The notes beneath the pieces were generated by a model, which searched no databases, was not told the origin of the DNA, and worked only from the letters and a program-made list of their open reading frames with translations. From contig NZ_BANF01000075.1 in NCBI RefSeq assembly GCF_000964425.1, forward strand, positions 1 to 64,000: a DNA stretch of 64,000 nucleotides, written 5' to 3'. The position numbers and the translations under genes are program-made. The DNA comes from Komagataeibacter intermedius TF2 (GTDB lineage: Bacteria; Pseudomonadota; Alphaproteobacteria; Acetobacterales; Acetobacteraceae). Positions 51,412 through 59,252 of this stretch are shown one piece after another. Every line of letters begins with the position of its first letter. The first letter of the stretch is position 1.

Positions 51412-51561
51412 TCAGTGGGAGGTGACGTTCTTCACCCCTTCGGCATAACCCCAGCGTGCCCATGTCGAACGGTCCTTGACCGATCCCGGCGTGTTGGTGG
51501 CGCATGCGGCCAGCGACAGCACGATGGCACAGATACCAAGAACGGGAAGAAAACGGGCCAA
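51412..51561 (-). CDS. small entericidin-like lipoprotein, TTG start
   Basis: 49 residues. TTG at 51561 follows AGGAGG by 6 nt, an ideal ribosome site, and begins the signal LARFLPVLGICAIVLSLAAC with lipobox SLAAC. The mature part is ~29 residues (ATNTPGSVKDRSTWARWGYAEGVKNVTSH). The size and layout resemble entericidin-type lipoproteins of unknown function, but the mature sequence does not match the classical Lys-rich ones. The longer frame upstream (from 51648) lacks a ribosome site. Just upstream of cysG on the same strand (87-nt gap). Confidence 0.68.
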   Translation of the reverse strand: MARFLPVLGICAIVLSLAACATNTPGSVKDRSTWARWGYAEGVKNVTSH

Positions 51562-51745
51562 AAAAACCTCCTGCACGACGCAATGGCCGACATAGCAGAA
51601 AAGCCATGCCTTCACCACGACCATATATGAATTGACGCGCGCCCTCACGCCCCATCGCGCATGTCATGGAAATGATGATATGCACCCTGCCTGAAACAGG
51701 CCGCTGGCGGAATGCCAGAGACAGACAGAGGTAAGGGCAGGCAGG

Positions 51746-52600
51746 ATGGAAACGATCAGCACCGTAGCCGGATTGCGCGCGCGTGTCAGGCAGTGGAAGC
51801 AGGCGGGCGCGCGTGTTGGCGTGGTGCCGACCATGGGCGCGCTGCATGACGGGCACCTGTCGCTGGTCCATGCGGCGCGGGCGCAGGCGGACCGGGTGAT
51901 TACCACGGTTTTTGTCAACCCGATCCAGTTTGACAATGCCGATGACCTGGCCACCTATCCGCGCACGCTGGAGGATGATGCACGCCTGCTGGCGGCGGCC
52001 GGGGTGGATATGCTGTACGCGCCCACCGTGTCACAGATGTACCCACCCGGTTTCGCCACCCGCATCAGCGTATCCGGCGTATCGGAAGGGCTGTGTGGAG
52101 GGGCCCGCCCGGGCCATTTCGATGGTGTGGCGACAGTGGTGTGCAAGCTGCTGATGCAGACGCTGGCGGACTGCGCTTTCTTTGGCGAGAAGGATTTCCA
52201 GCAGGTTCAGGTGGTCCGTCGCATGGTCACCGACCTTGACCTGCCGGTTGAGATCGTGACCTGTCCGACGCAGCGTGAGGCGGACGGCCTGGCCCTGTCA
52301 TCGCGCAACCGGCGTCTTGCGCCCCATCAGCGCCAGATTGCGGTTGCCCTGCCGCGTATCCTGCGGGTTTGCGCCGCCGATATTGCGGCGGGCGCGGATG
52401 TCCCTGCCGCATTGGCGCAGGCGGTAGTCCAGCTGGCGGATGCGGGTTTTGACCCGGTGGACTATGTGGAATTGCGGTCGGAACTGGACCTGCAACCACT
52501 TGCTGTTGTGAGCAGGGGCACGCCCGCGCGCCTGCTGGCGGCGGCATGGCTGGGTGATGTGCGGCTGATTGACGGCATGGCCGTGCCATTGCCGGAATAA
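51746..52600 (+). CDS. panC: pantothenate synthetase
   Basis: ATP-dependent ligase joining pantoate and beta-alanine in coenzyme A biosynthesis. 284 residues, nucleotidyltransferase fold. Seen: VVPTMGALHDGHLSLVHAARA (HxGH motif), VFVNPIQF, YPRTLEDDARLL, LCGGARPGHFDGVATVV, FGEKDFQQVQVVRRMV, LALSSRNRRL (KMSKS-equivalent) and DYVELR. All active-site motifs are intact. ATG at 51746. The stop codon TAA starts repeat copy I. Transcribed alone. Confidence 0.97.
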   Translation: METISTVAGLRARVRQWKQAGARVGVVPTMGALHDGHLSLVHAARAQADRVITTVFVNPIQFDNADDLATYPRTLEDDARLLAAAGVDMLYAPTVSQMYPPGFATRISVSGVSEGLCGGARPGHFDGVATVVCKLLMQTLADCAFFGEKDFQQVQVVRRMVTDLDLPVEIVTCPTQREADGLALSSRNRRLAPHQRQIAVALPRILRVCAADIAAGADVPAALAQAVVQLADAGFDPVDYVELRSELDLQPLAVVSRGTPARLLAAAWLGDVRLIDGMAVPLPE

Positions 52601-52676
52601 AGAAGTTTTTGGGGCAGCCTTTTTTCAAGAAGGCTGCATTCTTCGAAGCCTTTTGAAAAAAGCTTCACCAAAAAAT
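52598..52676 (+). repeat. three-way-junction intergenic repeat, copy I (full)
   Basis: Starts on the panC stop codon. First hairpin GCAGCCTTTTTT-C-AAGAAGGCTGC carries a compensatory change relative to GCCGCC/GGCGGC; second hairpin CGAAGCCTTTTGAAAAAAGCTTC; right arm ACCAAAAAAT. Between convergent panC and the Trm112 gene. Confidence 0.88.
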
Positions 52677-52694
52677 CCTGTTTTTATCAGTATT

Positions 52695-52889
52695 TCAAGC
52701 GTCCAGCTTGCGGGCTTCGTCGGGCAGCATGATGGGAATGCCGTCACGCACCGGAAAAGCCAGCCCTGCGCGCCTGCTGATCAGTTCACCGGCCTCGCGG
52801 TCATAGACCAGCGGCCCCTTGGTCACCGGGCAGACAAGGATGGACAGCAGCCGGGGGTCCAGCGGTGGGGCGGGCGGCTTTTCAGTCAT
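52695..52889 (-). CDS. Trm112-family zinc-ribbon-like protein
   Basis: 64 residues: [63 protein letters not shown]. The L-x-C-P-x-x-x-x-x-L and A-F-P-V-R-x-G-I-P-I/V-M motifs identify the family. Trm112 proteins are methyltransferase activators; bacterial versions have unknown partners. An ATG five codons upstream is possible but the GGGATC at 7 nt favours 52889. Lies just 3' of the LonN-domain gene and shares its strand. Confidence 0.9.
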   Translation of the reverse strand: MTEKPPAPPLDPRLLSILVCPVTKGPLVYDREAGELISRRAGLAFPVRDGIPIMLPDEARKLDA

Positions 52890-52933
52890 GGCGGCAGATC
52901 CCATGCAGGTTGCAGTTATTCAGGCGACATTGG

Positions 52934-53701
52934 TCACGATGGGGATGCACCCTCATCGGGTTCATGTCCAGCCCCGTCCAGCAGATTGCGCAGGATCTGG
53001 GCGCGGGCGGCGGGCGTTGGCGCTTCCAGCATCATCTGGCGCGGTGCGGTGCCAAACGGGCAGATCATGGGCAGGGTGACCAGCAGGGCGGCGTCATCCA
53101 TCTGGCGCAGCGCGTCCCATTGCGTGCTGACGCCCTGGGCCTCGCAGAAATCATGCAGGGCGTTGAGCAGGCCTTCACGGTCGAAGGGAATGTCATCCCC
53201 GCCATCCGTCAGGTCGGATACAAAGGATGACGCGTCGATCCGTGCAACGCGGTAGCCACGGCGCATCTCCGTCTCGCGCAGCAGGCGGAAGCGGGCGATA
53301 CCCGTCAGCGTGATGGCATAGGTGCCGTCCGTGCGCTCGGTCATGGCGGTGATGCGGCCGATGCACCCTATATTATAAAGGGGCGGGGTTGTGCTGTAGC
53401 CATCATCCATGTCGGCATCTGTCGCATCATCCAGCGGGCTGCCGTCCATGCCATCCAGCGGGCGGGGCTGGATCATGCCGATCAGGCGGTTGCCCGCCAG
53501 CGCGTCTTCCACCAGCGCGATATAGCGCGGTTCGAACACGTTCAGCGGCAGCCGCCCCTGCGGCAGAAGCAGGGCCTCGTCCAGCGGGAACAGGCCCAGC
53601 TCCGCCGGGAAGTCCGCCAGTGTCATTTCCCCGATCTGCGGGATGCGGCGGGGGATGTCATCATGGATGATGATGGTCCCCCGAGGGTCATGACGCGTCA
53701 C
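52934..53701 (-). CDS. LON substrate-binding-domain protein (LonN)
   Basis: 255 residues consisting of the Lon N-terminal PUA-like and helical domain without the ATPase or protease. Seen: ELGLFPLDEALLLPQGRLPLNVFEPRYIALVEDAL, RLIGMIQPR, NIGCIGRITAMTERTDGTYAITLTGIARFRLL, and the C-terminal helical bundle. These stand-alone proteins are thought to bind unfolded substrates. The start overlaps the CnoX stop by 4 nt (ATGA), so the two are translationally coupled and may act together on misfolded protein (inference). Confidence 0.93.
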   Translation of the reverse strand: MTRHDPRGTIIIHDDIPRRIPQIGEMTLADFPAELGLFPLDEALLLPQGRLPLNVFEPRYIALVEDALAGNRLIGMIQPRPLDGMDGSPLDDATDADMDDGYSTTPPLYNIGCIGRITAMTERTDGTYAITLTGIARFRLLRETEMRRGYRVARIDASSFVSDLTDGGDDIPFDREGLLNALHDFCEAQGVSTQWDALRQMDDAALLVTLPMICPFGTAPRQMMLEAPTPAARAQILRNLLDGAGHEPDEGASPS

Positions 53702-54666
53702 GAAAACAGCAACGAGGACATGCGCCGACGCGCCGCGACCGTGTCGGGATCGGTCTGGCCCCAGGCTTCGAACAGGCGGATCAGCTGCTTGCGCGCGCCG
53801 TCGTCATTCCACTGACGGTCTTCTTTCATGATGGTCAGCAGTTCATCGGCCGCCTCCGCGCGCTTGCCCGCGGCGTTCAGGGCTGCAGCCAGTTCGAAGC
53901 GGGCGGCGTAGTCTTTCGGGTTGGCGGCGATGCGGGCGCGGATTCCCTCGGCTTCCTCAGCGGCCTTGCGGCCCTCGCGCTTGAGTTCCAGCGCGGCCTT
54001 CGCCCCTGTGATCTCGGCATGGTTGGCAATGGATTCAGGGGCGTCATTCAGGGCGGTTTCGGCGCCTTCCTCATCCCCCATTTCAATCAGGGCGCGGGCA
54101 AGTCCACCCCATGCGGCGGGGTTTTCGGGCTCGATTTCCAGCACCTGCGAAAACAGGCTGGCTGCGGCTTCGGCGCGGCCTTCCTCCATTTCCTTGCGGG
54201 CGGCTTCCACCAGGTCGGCGGCGGGCAGGGCGCCTCCTGCGGATTTCAGCACGTTTTCCACGAACCGGCGGACTTCGCTTTCGGACTTGGCGCCCTGGAA
54301 CAGGTCGAGGATCTGCCCCTGCCAGAAGGCGGCGACCAGCGGAATGGACTGCAGCGGCAGGCCGATCTGGGTCAGTTGCTGCGCCAGCGCGCGGTTGGCG
54401 TCCACATCCACCTTTACCAGCCGCACCCGTCCACCGGCAGCACGCACCACCTTTTCCAGAACCGGGGTCAACTGCGTGCAGGGCTTGCACCACGTTGCCC
54501 AGAAATCGACCAGAACCGGCATGTCGCGGCTGGCTTCCACCACGTCACGCATGAAGGTGTTCTGCGTGCCTTCCATCACCGGGTCGGGCCTGCCGCCTGC
54601 TGTCGGCGGGTTGCCCGCAGGGGCGGAACCGGCGGGGCGGGGTGTCTGGCCGATAATGTAGTCCAT
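53698..54666 (-). CDS. cnoX: thioredoxin-like chaperedoxin (CnoX/YbbN family)
   Basis: 322 residues. Thioredoxin domain (about 38-140) with FWATWCKPCTQLTPVLEK active site, so the CxxC (CKPC) is intact, then TPR-like helices: AARKEMEEGRAEAAASLFSQVLEIEPENPAAWGGLARALI and a second unit LAAALNAAGKRAEAADELL. YbbN/CnoX proteins hold unfolded clients and feed them to GroEL or DnaK; an intact CKPC suggests redox activity, unlike E. coli CnoX (SxxC). The start 54666 was chosen at MDYIIGQ. Coupled to LonN. Confidence 0.92.
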   Translation of the reverse strand: MDYIIGQTPRPAGSAPAGNPPTAGGRPDPVMEGTQNTFMRDVVEASRDMPVLVDFWATWCKPCTQLTPVLEKVVRAAGGRVRLVKVDVDANRALAQQLTQIGLPLQSIPLVAAFWQGQILDLFQGAKSESEVRRFVENVLKSAGGALPAADLVEAARKEMEEGRAEAAASLFSQVLEIEPENPAAWGGLARALIEMGDEEGAETALNDAPESIANHAEITGAKAALELKREGRKAAEEAEGIRARIAANPKDYAARFELAAALNAAGKRAEAADELLTIMKEDRQWNDDGARKQLIRLFEAWGQTDPDTVAARRRMSSLLFS

Positions 54667-54887
54667 CTGGTCACGTTCCTGTTGGTCTGGCGGCCAGCAT
54701 AGGGACGGGGGCATTGCCTGCCCTTATGCCCATGCCGGTCGGTTCACATGTTATGGTGATAGATTGGCATTCCCGGCCATCCCCGCAACCGCATTCTGCG
54801 GGGATGAAAAAAAACTTCGACAAAAGCATTTTAACCTCTTGCACGCCCATCGGGTTTGCCGTAAACACCGCTTCACCGACACGGAGC

Positions 54888-54962
54888 GCGGGCGTAGCTC
54901 AGGGGTAGAGCACAACCTTGCCAAGGTTGGGGTCGTGGGTTCGAATCCCATCGCCCGCTCCA
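54888..54962 (+). tRNA. tRNA-Gly (anticodon GCC)
   Basis: 75 nt including an encoded 3' CCA. Acceptor GCGGGCG pairs with CGCCCGC, anticodon loop TTGCCAA, T loop TTCGAAT. A terminator follows directly. Confidence 0.97.
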
Positions 54963-54983
54963 GATTAAAATAGTCGGTTTGCA

Positions 54984-55006
54984 AACGACCCTTCGGGGTC
55001 GTTTTT
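54984..55006 (+). terminator. Rho-independent terminator of tRNA-Gly
   Basis: AACGACCC-TTCG-GGGTCGTT stem followed by TTTTTG, 22 nt after the tRNA. Confidence 0.9.
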
Positions 55007-55364
55007 GTTTTCTGGCGGTTTGTCAGGAAACTGCTCCCGGTCTGAACTGCCGGAATCAGAAAATCAGGAACCATTGCAGGATTTCAGCCTGCCGATCCGC
55101 TTCATGCGGAACGTTTCCCGTGCTGGTGCGCTTTGACCCCGCATTGCACATTCATGCCGTTTTTCCGCGTTAGCATGATGACCTGACAGCGGGTGCTGAC
55201 GCGCCCATGGAAGGGGAGGGCTGGCGTAACCGTGTCGAAACGTTTTCCTGTCGTTTGCATGCAGGTTTCCAGGGTGATGTATTGATGGCTGGCGGGGCAT
55301 GCAGGCAGACAGAAAACAGACGTTTAATGCGTGCTTTTTCGGGGTTTCCAGCTTTGTGGGACAA
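55007..55364. other. upstream region of the polysaccharide export cluster, no gene seen
   Basis: No convincing open frame; several short frames on both strands lack start sites. This 350-nt gap with its neighbour (to 55509) is the likely regulatory region of the Kps cluster. Confidence 0.45.
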
Positions 55365-55517
55365 TCAGGTTCTTACCGTATGGTCAGTCAAAGTGTGATC
55401 TGATAAAAGGCCCCTGCGTTGCTCTTCTTTCCTGTCCATGAATGTATGCAGGCGCGCCTGCCTGGCCTGAATTATATTCTCGATCATCACTTTTAGCTGC
55501 GGTGCTACATTGACCAT
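55365..55517 (-). CDS. possible 50-residue helical protein antisense to the KpsD start
   Basis: MVNVAPQLKVMIENIIQARQ, then ARLHTFMDRKEEQRRGLLSDHTLTDH. GGAG lies about 9 nt before the ATG. The charge pattern is helix-like and unlike a random frame, but the N-terminal 8 nt overlap the proposed KpsD start. If real, KpsD must start later. No family recognised. Confidence 0.35.
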   Translation of the reverse strand: MVNVAPQLKVMIENIIQARQARLHTFMDRKEEQRRGLLSDHTLTDHTVRT

Positions 55518-56733
55518 TTCCTGTCTCCCGAAAAATTTGGGTTCAGTCTTACGGCATGTTCGGAAGGGTCGGCATTTTGCTGTGGCTGGCGGAATGGTTC
55601 TGCTGCTTGCCGGGTGCAACACCCTTCCTGACAGTGGTCCTACGGAATACAAGATCAACCACGCGCAGCGTGACCCCAAGAGGAACAGCGTAGGCTACAA
55701 TATTGTCAAGGTCAGCCCGGAACTGATCGGCCTGCTGGAAAGTCAGGAACCGCCGCTGTTCAGCAGCCTTGACGCGGATAATGCGCCTGTAAGCGTGCCC
55801 AGGAATGATACGATCGGGCCAGGTGATGTCCTGCAGGTTTCGATATACGAAGTGGGCAGCGCCCTGTTCAGCCCCAATAACGGGGGCATGTCCGCAGGGG
55901 GCAACATGTCCATGGCGTCCAATCTGCCGCCATTGAGCGTGGATGGAAGCGGGAATGTTGAAATTCCTTTTGGTGGTCAGATGCATGTGACCGGCATGAC
56001 CACCAATCAGCTGGCGGATGCCATTACGGCGCGACTGAAGCAGAAATCGCAGTCACCGCAGGTTCTGGTGCGCATCCTGTCCGATATTACCAATTCGGTC
56101 ATCGTATACGGCGGGGTGCGGCGGCCCAGTCGCATTCCCCTGACACCAAATCGTGAACATATCCTTGATGTCATTGCGCTGGCAGGGGGGGAAGACCGGA
56201 CGGTCCAGTCGGATGAGGATTATATCGTCCGCCTGACACGTAAGGACAAGATTGCTGAACTGCCGCTCAAGACCATAGAAAATGATCCGGCGCAGAACAT
56301 CGTGATGCAACCCGGCGATCGGGTGCAGGTCGTATATGAACCGCGCACCTTCTCCGTATTCGGGGCAACCGAACGGGTCACCCAGACGCAGTTTACAACC
56401 CCGACGCTGACCCTGGCCGAGGCCATTTCGCGCAGTGGTGGCCCGCTTGATTCCCGTGCCGATCCGAATGCCGTTTACCTGTTCCGCTTCGAGAACGCTG
56501 ATGTCCTGAAACGCCTGGGCCTGTCGGTTGATAATGGGGCGACAACCGGACCTGTAATTTATCAGTTGGATATGATGAACCCGAGTAATTATTTTCTGGC
56601 GGAACGCTTCATGATGCGTGATCAGGACATTATTTATGTCGCAAATGCCACCAGCAACAAGTTCTACAAGTTTTTCGGGTTGATCAGTACACTTATCGCA
56701 CCGGGGATCACTGCGGCATGGATGGCAAAATAA
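55510..56733 (+). CDS. kpsD: polysaccharide export outer-membrane lipoprotein (Wza/KpsD family)
   Basis: Outer-membrane channel for capsule/exopolysaccharide. Lipoprotein signal with lipobox LLLAGC, a Poly_export domain (DTIGPGDVLQVSIYEVG ... GSGNVEIPFGGQMHVTGM, then KSQSPQVLVRILSD), and SLBB domains (VYGGVRRPSRIPLTPNREHILDVIALAGG; ATERVTQTQFTTPTLTLAEAISRSGG), with a C-terminal hydrophobic helix (FFGLISTLIAPGITAAW). 407 residues from TTG 55510; TTG 55537 is an alternative. The start is uncertain because no ATG lies early enough. First gene of a plus-strand cluster. Confidence 0.9.
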   Translation: MTISCLPKNLGSVLRHVRKGRHFAVAGGMVLLLAGCNTLPDSGPTEYKINHAQRDPKRNSVGYNIVKVSPELIGLLESQEPPLFSSLDADNAPVSVPRNDTIGPGDVLQVSIYEVGSALFSPNNGGMSAGGNMSMASNLPPLSVDGSGNVEIPFGGQMHVTGMTTNQLADAITARLKQKSQSPQVLVRILSDITNSVIVYGGVRRPSRIPLTPNREHILDVIALAGGEDRTVQSDEDYIVRLTRKDKIAELPLKTIENDPAQNIVMQPGDRVQVVYEPRTFSVFGATERVTQTQFTTPTLTLAEAISRSGGPLDSRADPNAVYLFRFENADVLKRLGLSVDNGATTGPVIYQLDMMNPSNYFLAERFMMRDQDIIYVANATSNKFYKFFGLISTLIAPGITAAWMAK

Positions 56734-56863
56734 TGAAAAAATTTATGCGACATGAATGCTGCGGATGCGTGTCCGGGCCTGCTTTCAGGTCTGTCGTGGG
56801 TTACATTGGTGAATATGGTTCGGTGCGTGTCATGGTTGGTACTTCAGGACGGAATTGCATGTC

Positions 56864-58045
56864 ATGAATATTGATGTGTACCAGGAAGACAGAAATCAGT
56901 ATCAGGGAAATGATCCCTCTTTCCTGACGCGGGTGGGGAACTGGTTCCGTAATAAAATACAGAACCATCTGCCTTTCATGATTTTTGTTGTTCTGCCGAC
57001 CGGTCTGGTGTTTCTTTACCTGACCCTGATCGCAACGCCCCAATATATATCGGAAGCGCATTTTGTCGTGCGCGGACGGTCCGGCCAGTCCGGCATTTCG
57101 CTGAGTAACATCCTGCAGTCGAGCGGGGGGAGTGGCGCCACTTCCGAAAATACATACGTGGTGCAGGATTACATGCAGTCACGTGACGCGGCGGAACTGC
57201 TGGTCAAGCAGAACAACCTGCTTGATGTCTATCGGCGGCCGGAAGCGGATTTTGTCGCGCGTTATCCGATGTTTGGACTCCCACAGGATTTTGAACATTT
57301 TTACAAATATTATAAAAGGCATGTGCTGGTAGAGCAGGATTCGGAAACAAATATTTCCATCCTGACGGTCCGTACGTTCAGGGCTGATGATTCCCAGAAA
57401 ATTGCCCGTGCCCTGCTGGATGCCGGTGAAAACCTGGTCAATGATATCAACCGCAGGCAGCGGGAAAATCTGATTCATGCGACTTTGATGGAAGTTCAGG
57501 CTTCTGAAGCCAAGCTGCGTGATATTAACCAGAAGCTGGCTGAATACCGGAATGTGATCGCCCTGATTGATCCGATGCGGCAGTCCGTGCCGATGATCAG
57601 CTTTGTGACCACACTGCAGAATATGCTGACGACGACCAACATGCAGCTGGGTCAATTACGGAAATCGGCCCCCAACAGCCCGCTGATCGCGGCGTATCAG
57701 CGTCAGGCAGATATCCTGACTGAACAGATTAAAAAGTCCGGTGGGGAGATTACCGGGTCAAATGACTCCCTTGTCCCGAAGATTACCGGGTACGAGGATC
57801 TTATGGTGCAGCGTGAGATCCAGCAGCGGATCCTGGTCAGCAACGTGGCGTCCCTGGAGGCAGCCAAGCAGCAGGCCAACCAGCAGATGGTCTATGTTGA
57901 TGAAGTTGCGCAGCCCAACGCGGCGGACTGGCCGGAATATCCCCGTAACATTCTTGTTCTTGTTATTACATTCTTCTCTACATTGGGTCTGTACATAATG
58001 GGCAGGCTGCTGGTTGCAGGGGCGCAGGAACGTAATATCCGATAA
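56864..58045 (+). CDS. kpsE: inner-membrane polysaccharide export protein (KpsE/Wzz-like co-polymerase)
   Basis: 393 residues. Two membrane helices (about 35-57, LPFMIFVVLPTGLVFLYLTL, and about 361-385, NILVLVITFFSTLGLYIM) flank a long periplasmic region with a Wzz-like start (TPQYISEAHFVVRG, then SLSNILQSSGG) and coiled-coil stretches (LINRRQRENLIHATLMEVQ region; QASEAKLRDINQKLAEY). This is the KpsE layout. The ATG at 56864 follows AGGACGGA; a TTG three codons earlier is possible. More AT-rich than most of the window. 130 nt after kpsD. Confidence 0.9.
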   Translation: MNIDVYQEDRNQYQGNDPSFLTRVGNWFRNKIQNHLPFMIFVVLPTGLVFLYLTLIATPQYISEAHFVVRGRSGQSGISLSNILQSSGGSGATSENTYVVQDYMQSRDAAELLVKQNNLLDVYRRPEADFVARYPMFGLPQDFEHFYKYYKRHVLVEQDSETNISILTVRTFRADDSQKIARALLDAGENLVNDINRRQRENLIHATLMEVQASEAKLRDINQKLAEYRNVIALIDPMRQSVPMISFVTTLQNMLTTTNMQLGQLRKSAPNSPLIAAYQRQADILTEQIKKSGGEITGSNDSLVPKITGYEDLMVQREIQQRILVSNVASLEAAKQQANQQMVYVDEVAQPNAADWPEYPRNILVLVITFFSTLGLYIMGRLLVAGAQERNIR

Positions 58046-58133
58046 TTGAAGGCGTGTTTCCGACGGGCGTCATGGATCATATGATCCTGAGTGATCCGGG
58101 GGGTGCCATGTACGACAGAACAAAGAGTCCATA

Positions 58134-58781
58134 ATGTTACGCTGCATTGATATTGTTAAAGATTATCATGTTGATAACGGGCATCGTCGTATCCTTGACG
58201 GTATTAACCTGCAGGTTGAAAAGGGCGAAAAGCTTGGCATCCTGGGCCGGAATGGTGCTGGCAAATCGACACTGATCAAGATTATTGGCGGTGTTGAGCT
58301 TCCGACGTCTGGCCGTATCGAACATACGATGTCGATCTCATGGCCGCTTGCCTTTGGTGGCGCCTTCCAGGGCAGTCTGAGCGGGCTGGATAATCTGCGG
58401 TTTATCTGCAGGATCTATAACCTTGATTACACCAAAACGCGTAAATACGTCGACGACTTTGCTGAACTGGGCAAGCAGCTTATGGACCCGGTGAAAACGT
58501 ATTCATCCGGCATGCGCGCGCGTCTTGCCTTTGCCCTGTCTGTGGTGATCGAATTCGACTGTTACCTGATCGATGAAGTGATCATGGTGGGCGATGCCCG
58601 TTTTTATGAACGTTGCCGGGAGGAACTGTTTGTGAAGCGTGCTGATCGCGCACTGATAATTGTGTCACATGATATGCATTTCGTAAAAGAAATATGCGAC
58701 AGAAGCGTCGTTATACATAATCGGAAAATGGTTGAATGCGCATCCGTGCAGGAGGGGATCGATCTCTATCATTCGTTGTAG
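58134..58781 (+). CDS. kpsT: polysaccharide ABC transporter ATPase (KpsT)
   Basis: 215 residues. Walker A GRNGAGKST, Q-loop near FGGAFQGSLSGLDNL, signature YSSGMRARL, Walker B CYLIDEV and H-loop SHDMHF are all intact. KpsT drives group 2 capsule export across the inner membrane with the permease KpsM. No kpsM occurs in the window: neither the preceding nor the following genes are 6-TM permeases, so the partner must lie outside the window. 88 nt after kpsE. ATG at 58134. Confidence 0.94.
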   Translation: MLRCIDIVKDYHVDNGHRRILDGINLQVEKGEKLGILGRNGAGKSTLIKIIGGVELPTSGRIEHTMSISWPLAFGGAFQGSLSGLDNLRFICRIYNLDYTKTRKYVDDFAELGKQLMDPVKTYSSGMRARLAFALSVVIEFDCYLIDEVIMVGDARFYERCREELFVKRADRALIIVSHDMHFVKEICDRSVVIHNRKMVECASVQEGIDLYHSL

Positions 58782-59252
58782 GGATATGAATGATCATTGC
58801 GATTGTCTGTATGGAATATTTGATGAATACGGATCGTTATCTTGTGACAGTAAGGTGATGCGCCGGAATGGCGGGGGATTTCATGGGAAAGATGGGGTTT
58901 GTTTTCTTATCCCTGATATTTTAAAATGACCCGGAATGATGGAAGAAAGCAGCCAGGCAGGTCGGCAGAATGGAAAACCGGTATTCCGCGTATGTATATG
59001 TTCGGGCATAACTGCCACCGGTTGGGGCGCAGTCCGCTCATGACATTGCAAAACAGCAGGGAAGATCACGTCACGGCAGAATGAAGCCCTGATGTGTTCA
59101 TAAAGCATATCATTGCCATATGCTTGCCCCTATGTTCCCGTATATATCTATCGCTTTGTAAGCTCACATGAAGGTAGGCGATCTACACCGGTGCTTTCGG
59201 CTGCTTCCCAAGGAATTGGTATGCATGTCAAGCTCGAACAGACTGATATGTA
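58782..59252. other. 470-nt gap in the polysaccharide cluster
   Basis: A 47-codon frame (from 58786, MNDHCDCLYGIF) and a minus frame exist but are not convincing. An inverted repeat GCATAT-CATTGCC-ATATGC occurs near 59104. The KpsS-like gene may have its own promoter here. Confidence 0.4.

Noticed and set aside
48503-51630. Long plus-strand frames opposite the second FUSC gene and cysG
   Set aside because: No family pattern; the opposite strand carries intact AaeB and CysG motifs.
58786-58929. 47-codon frame after kpsT starting MNDHCDCLYG
   Set aside because: No ribosome site, cysteine-rich and non-family-like.
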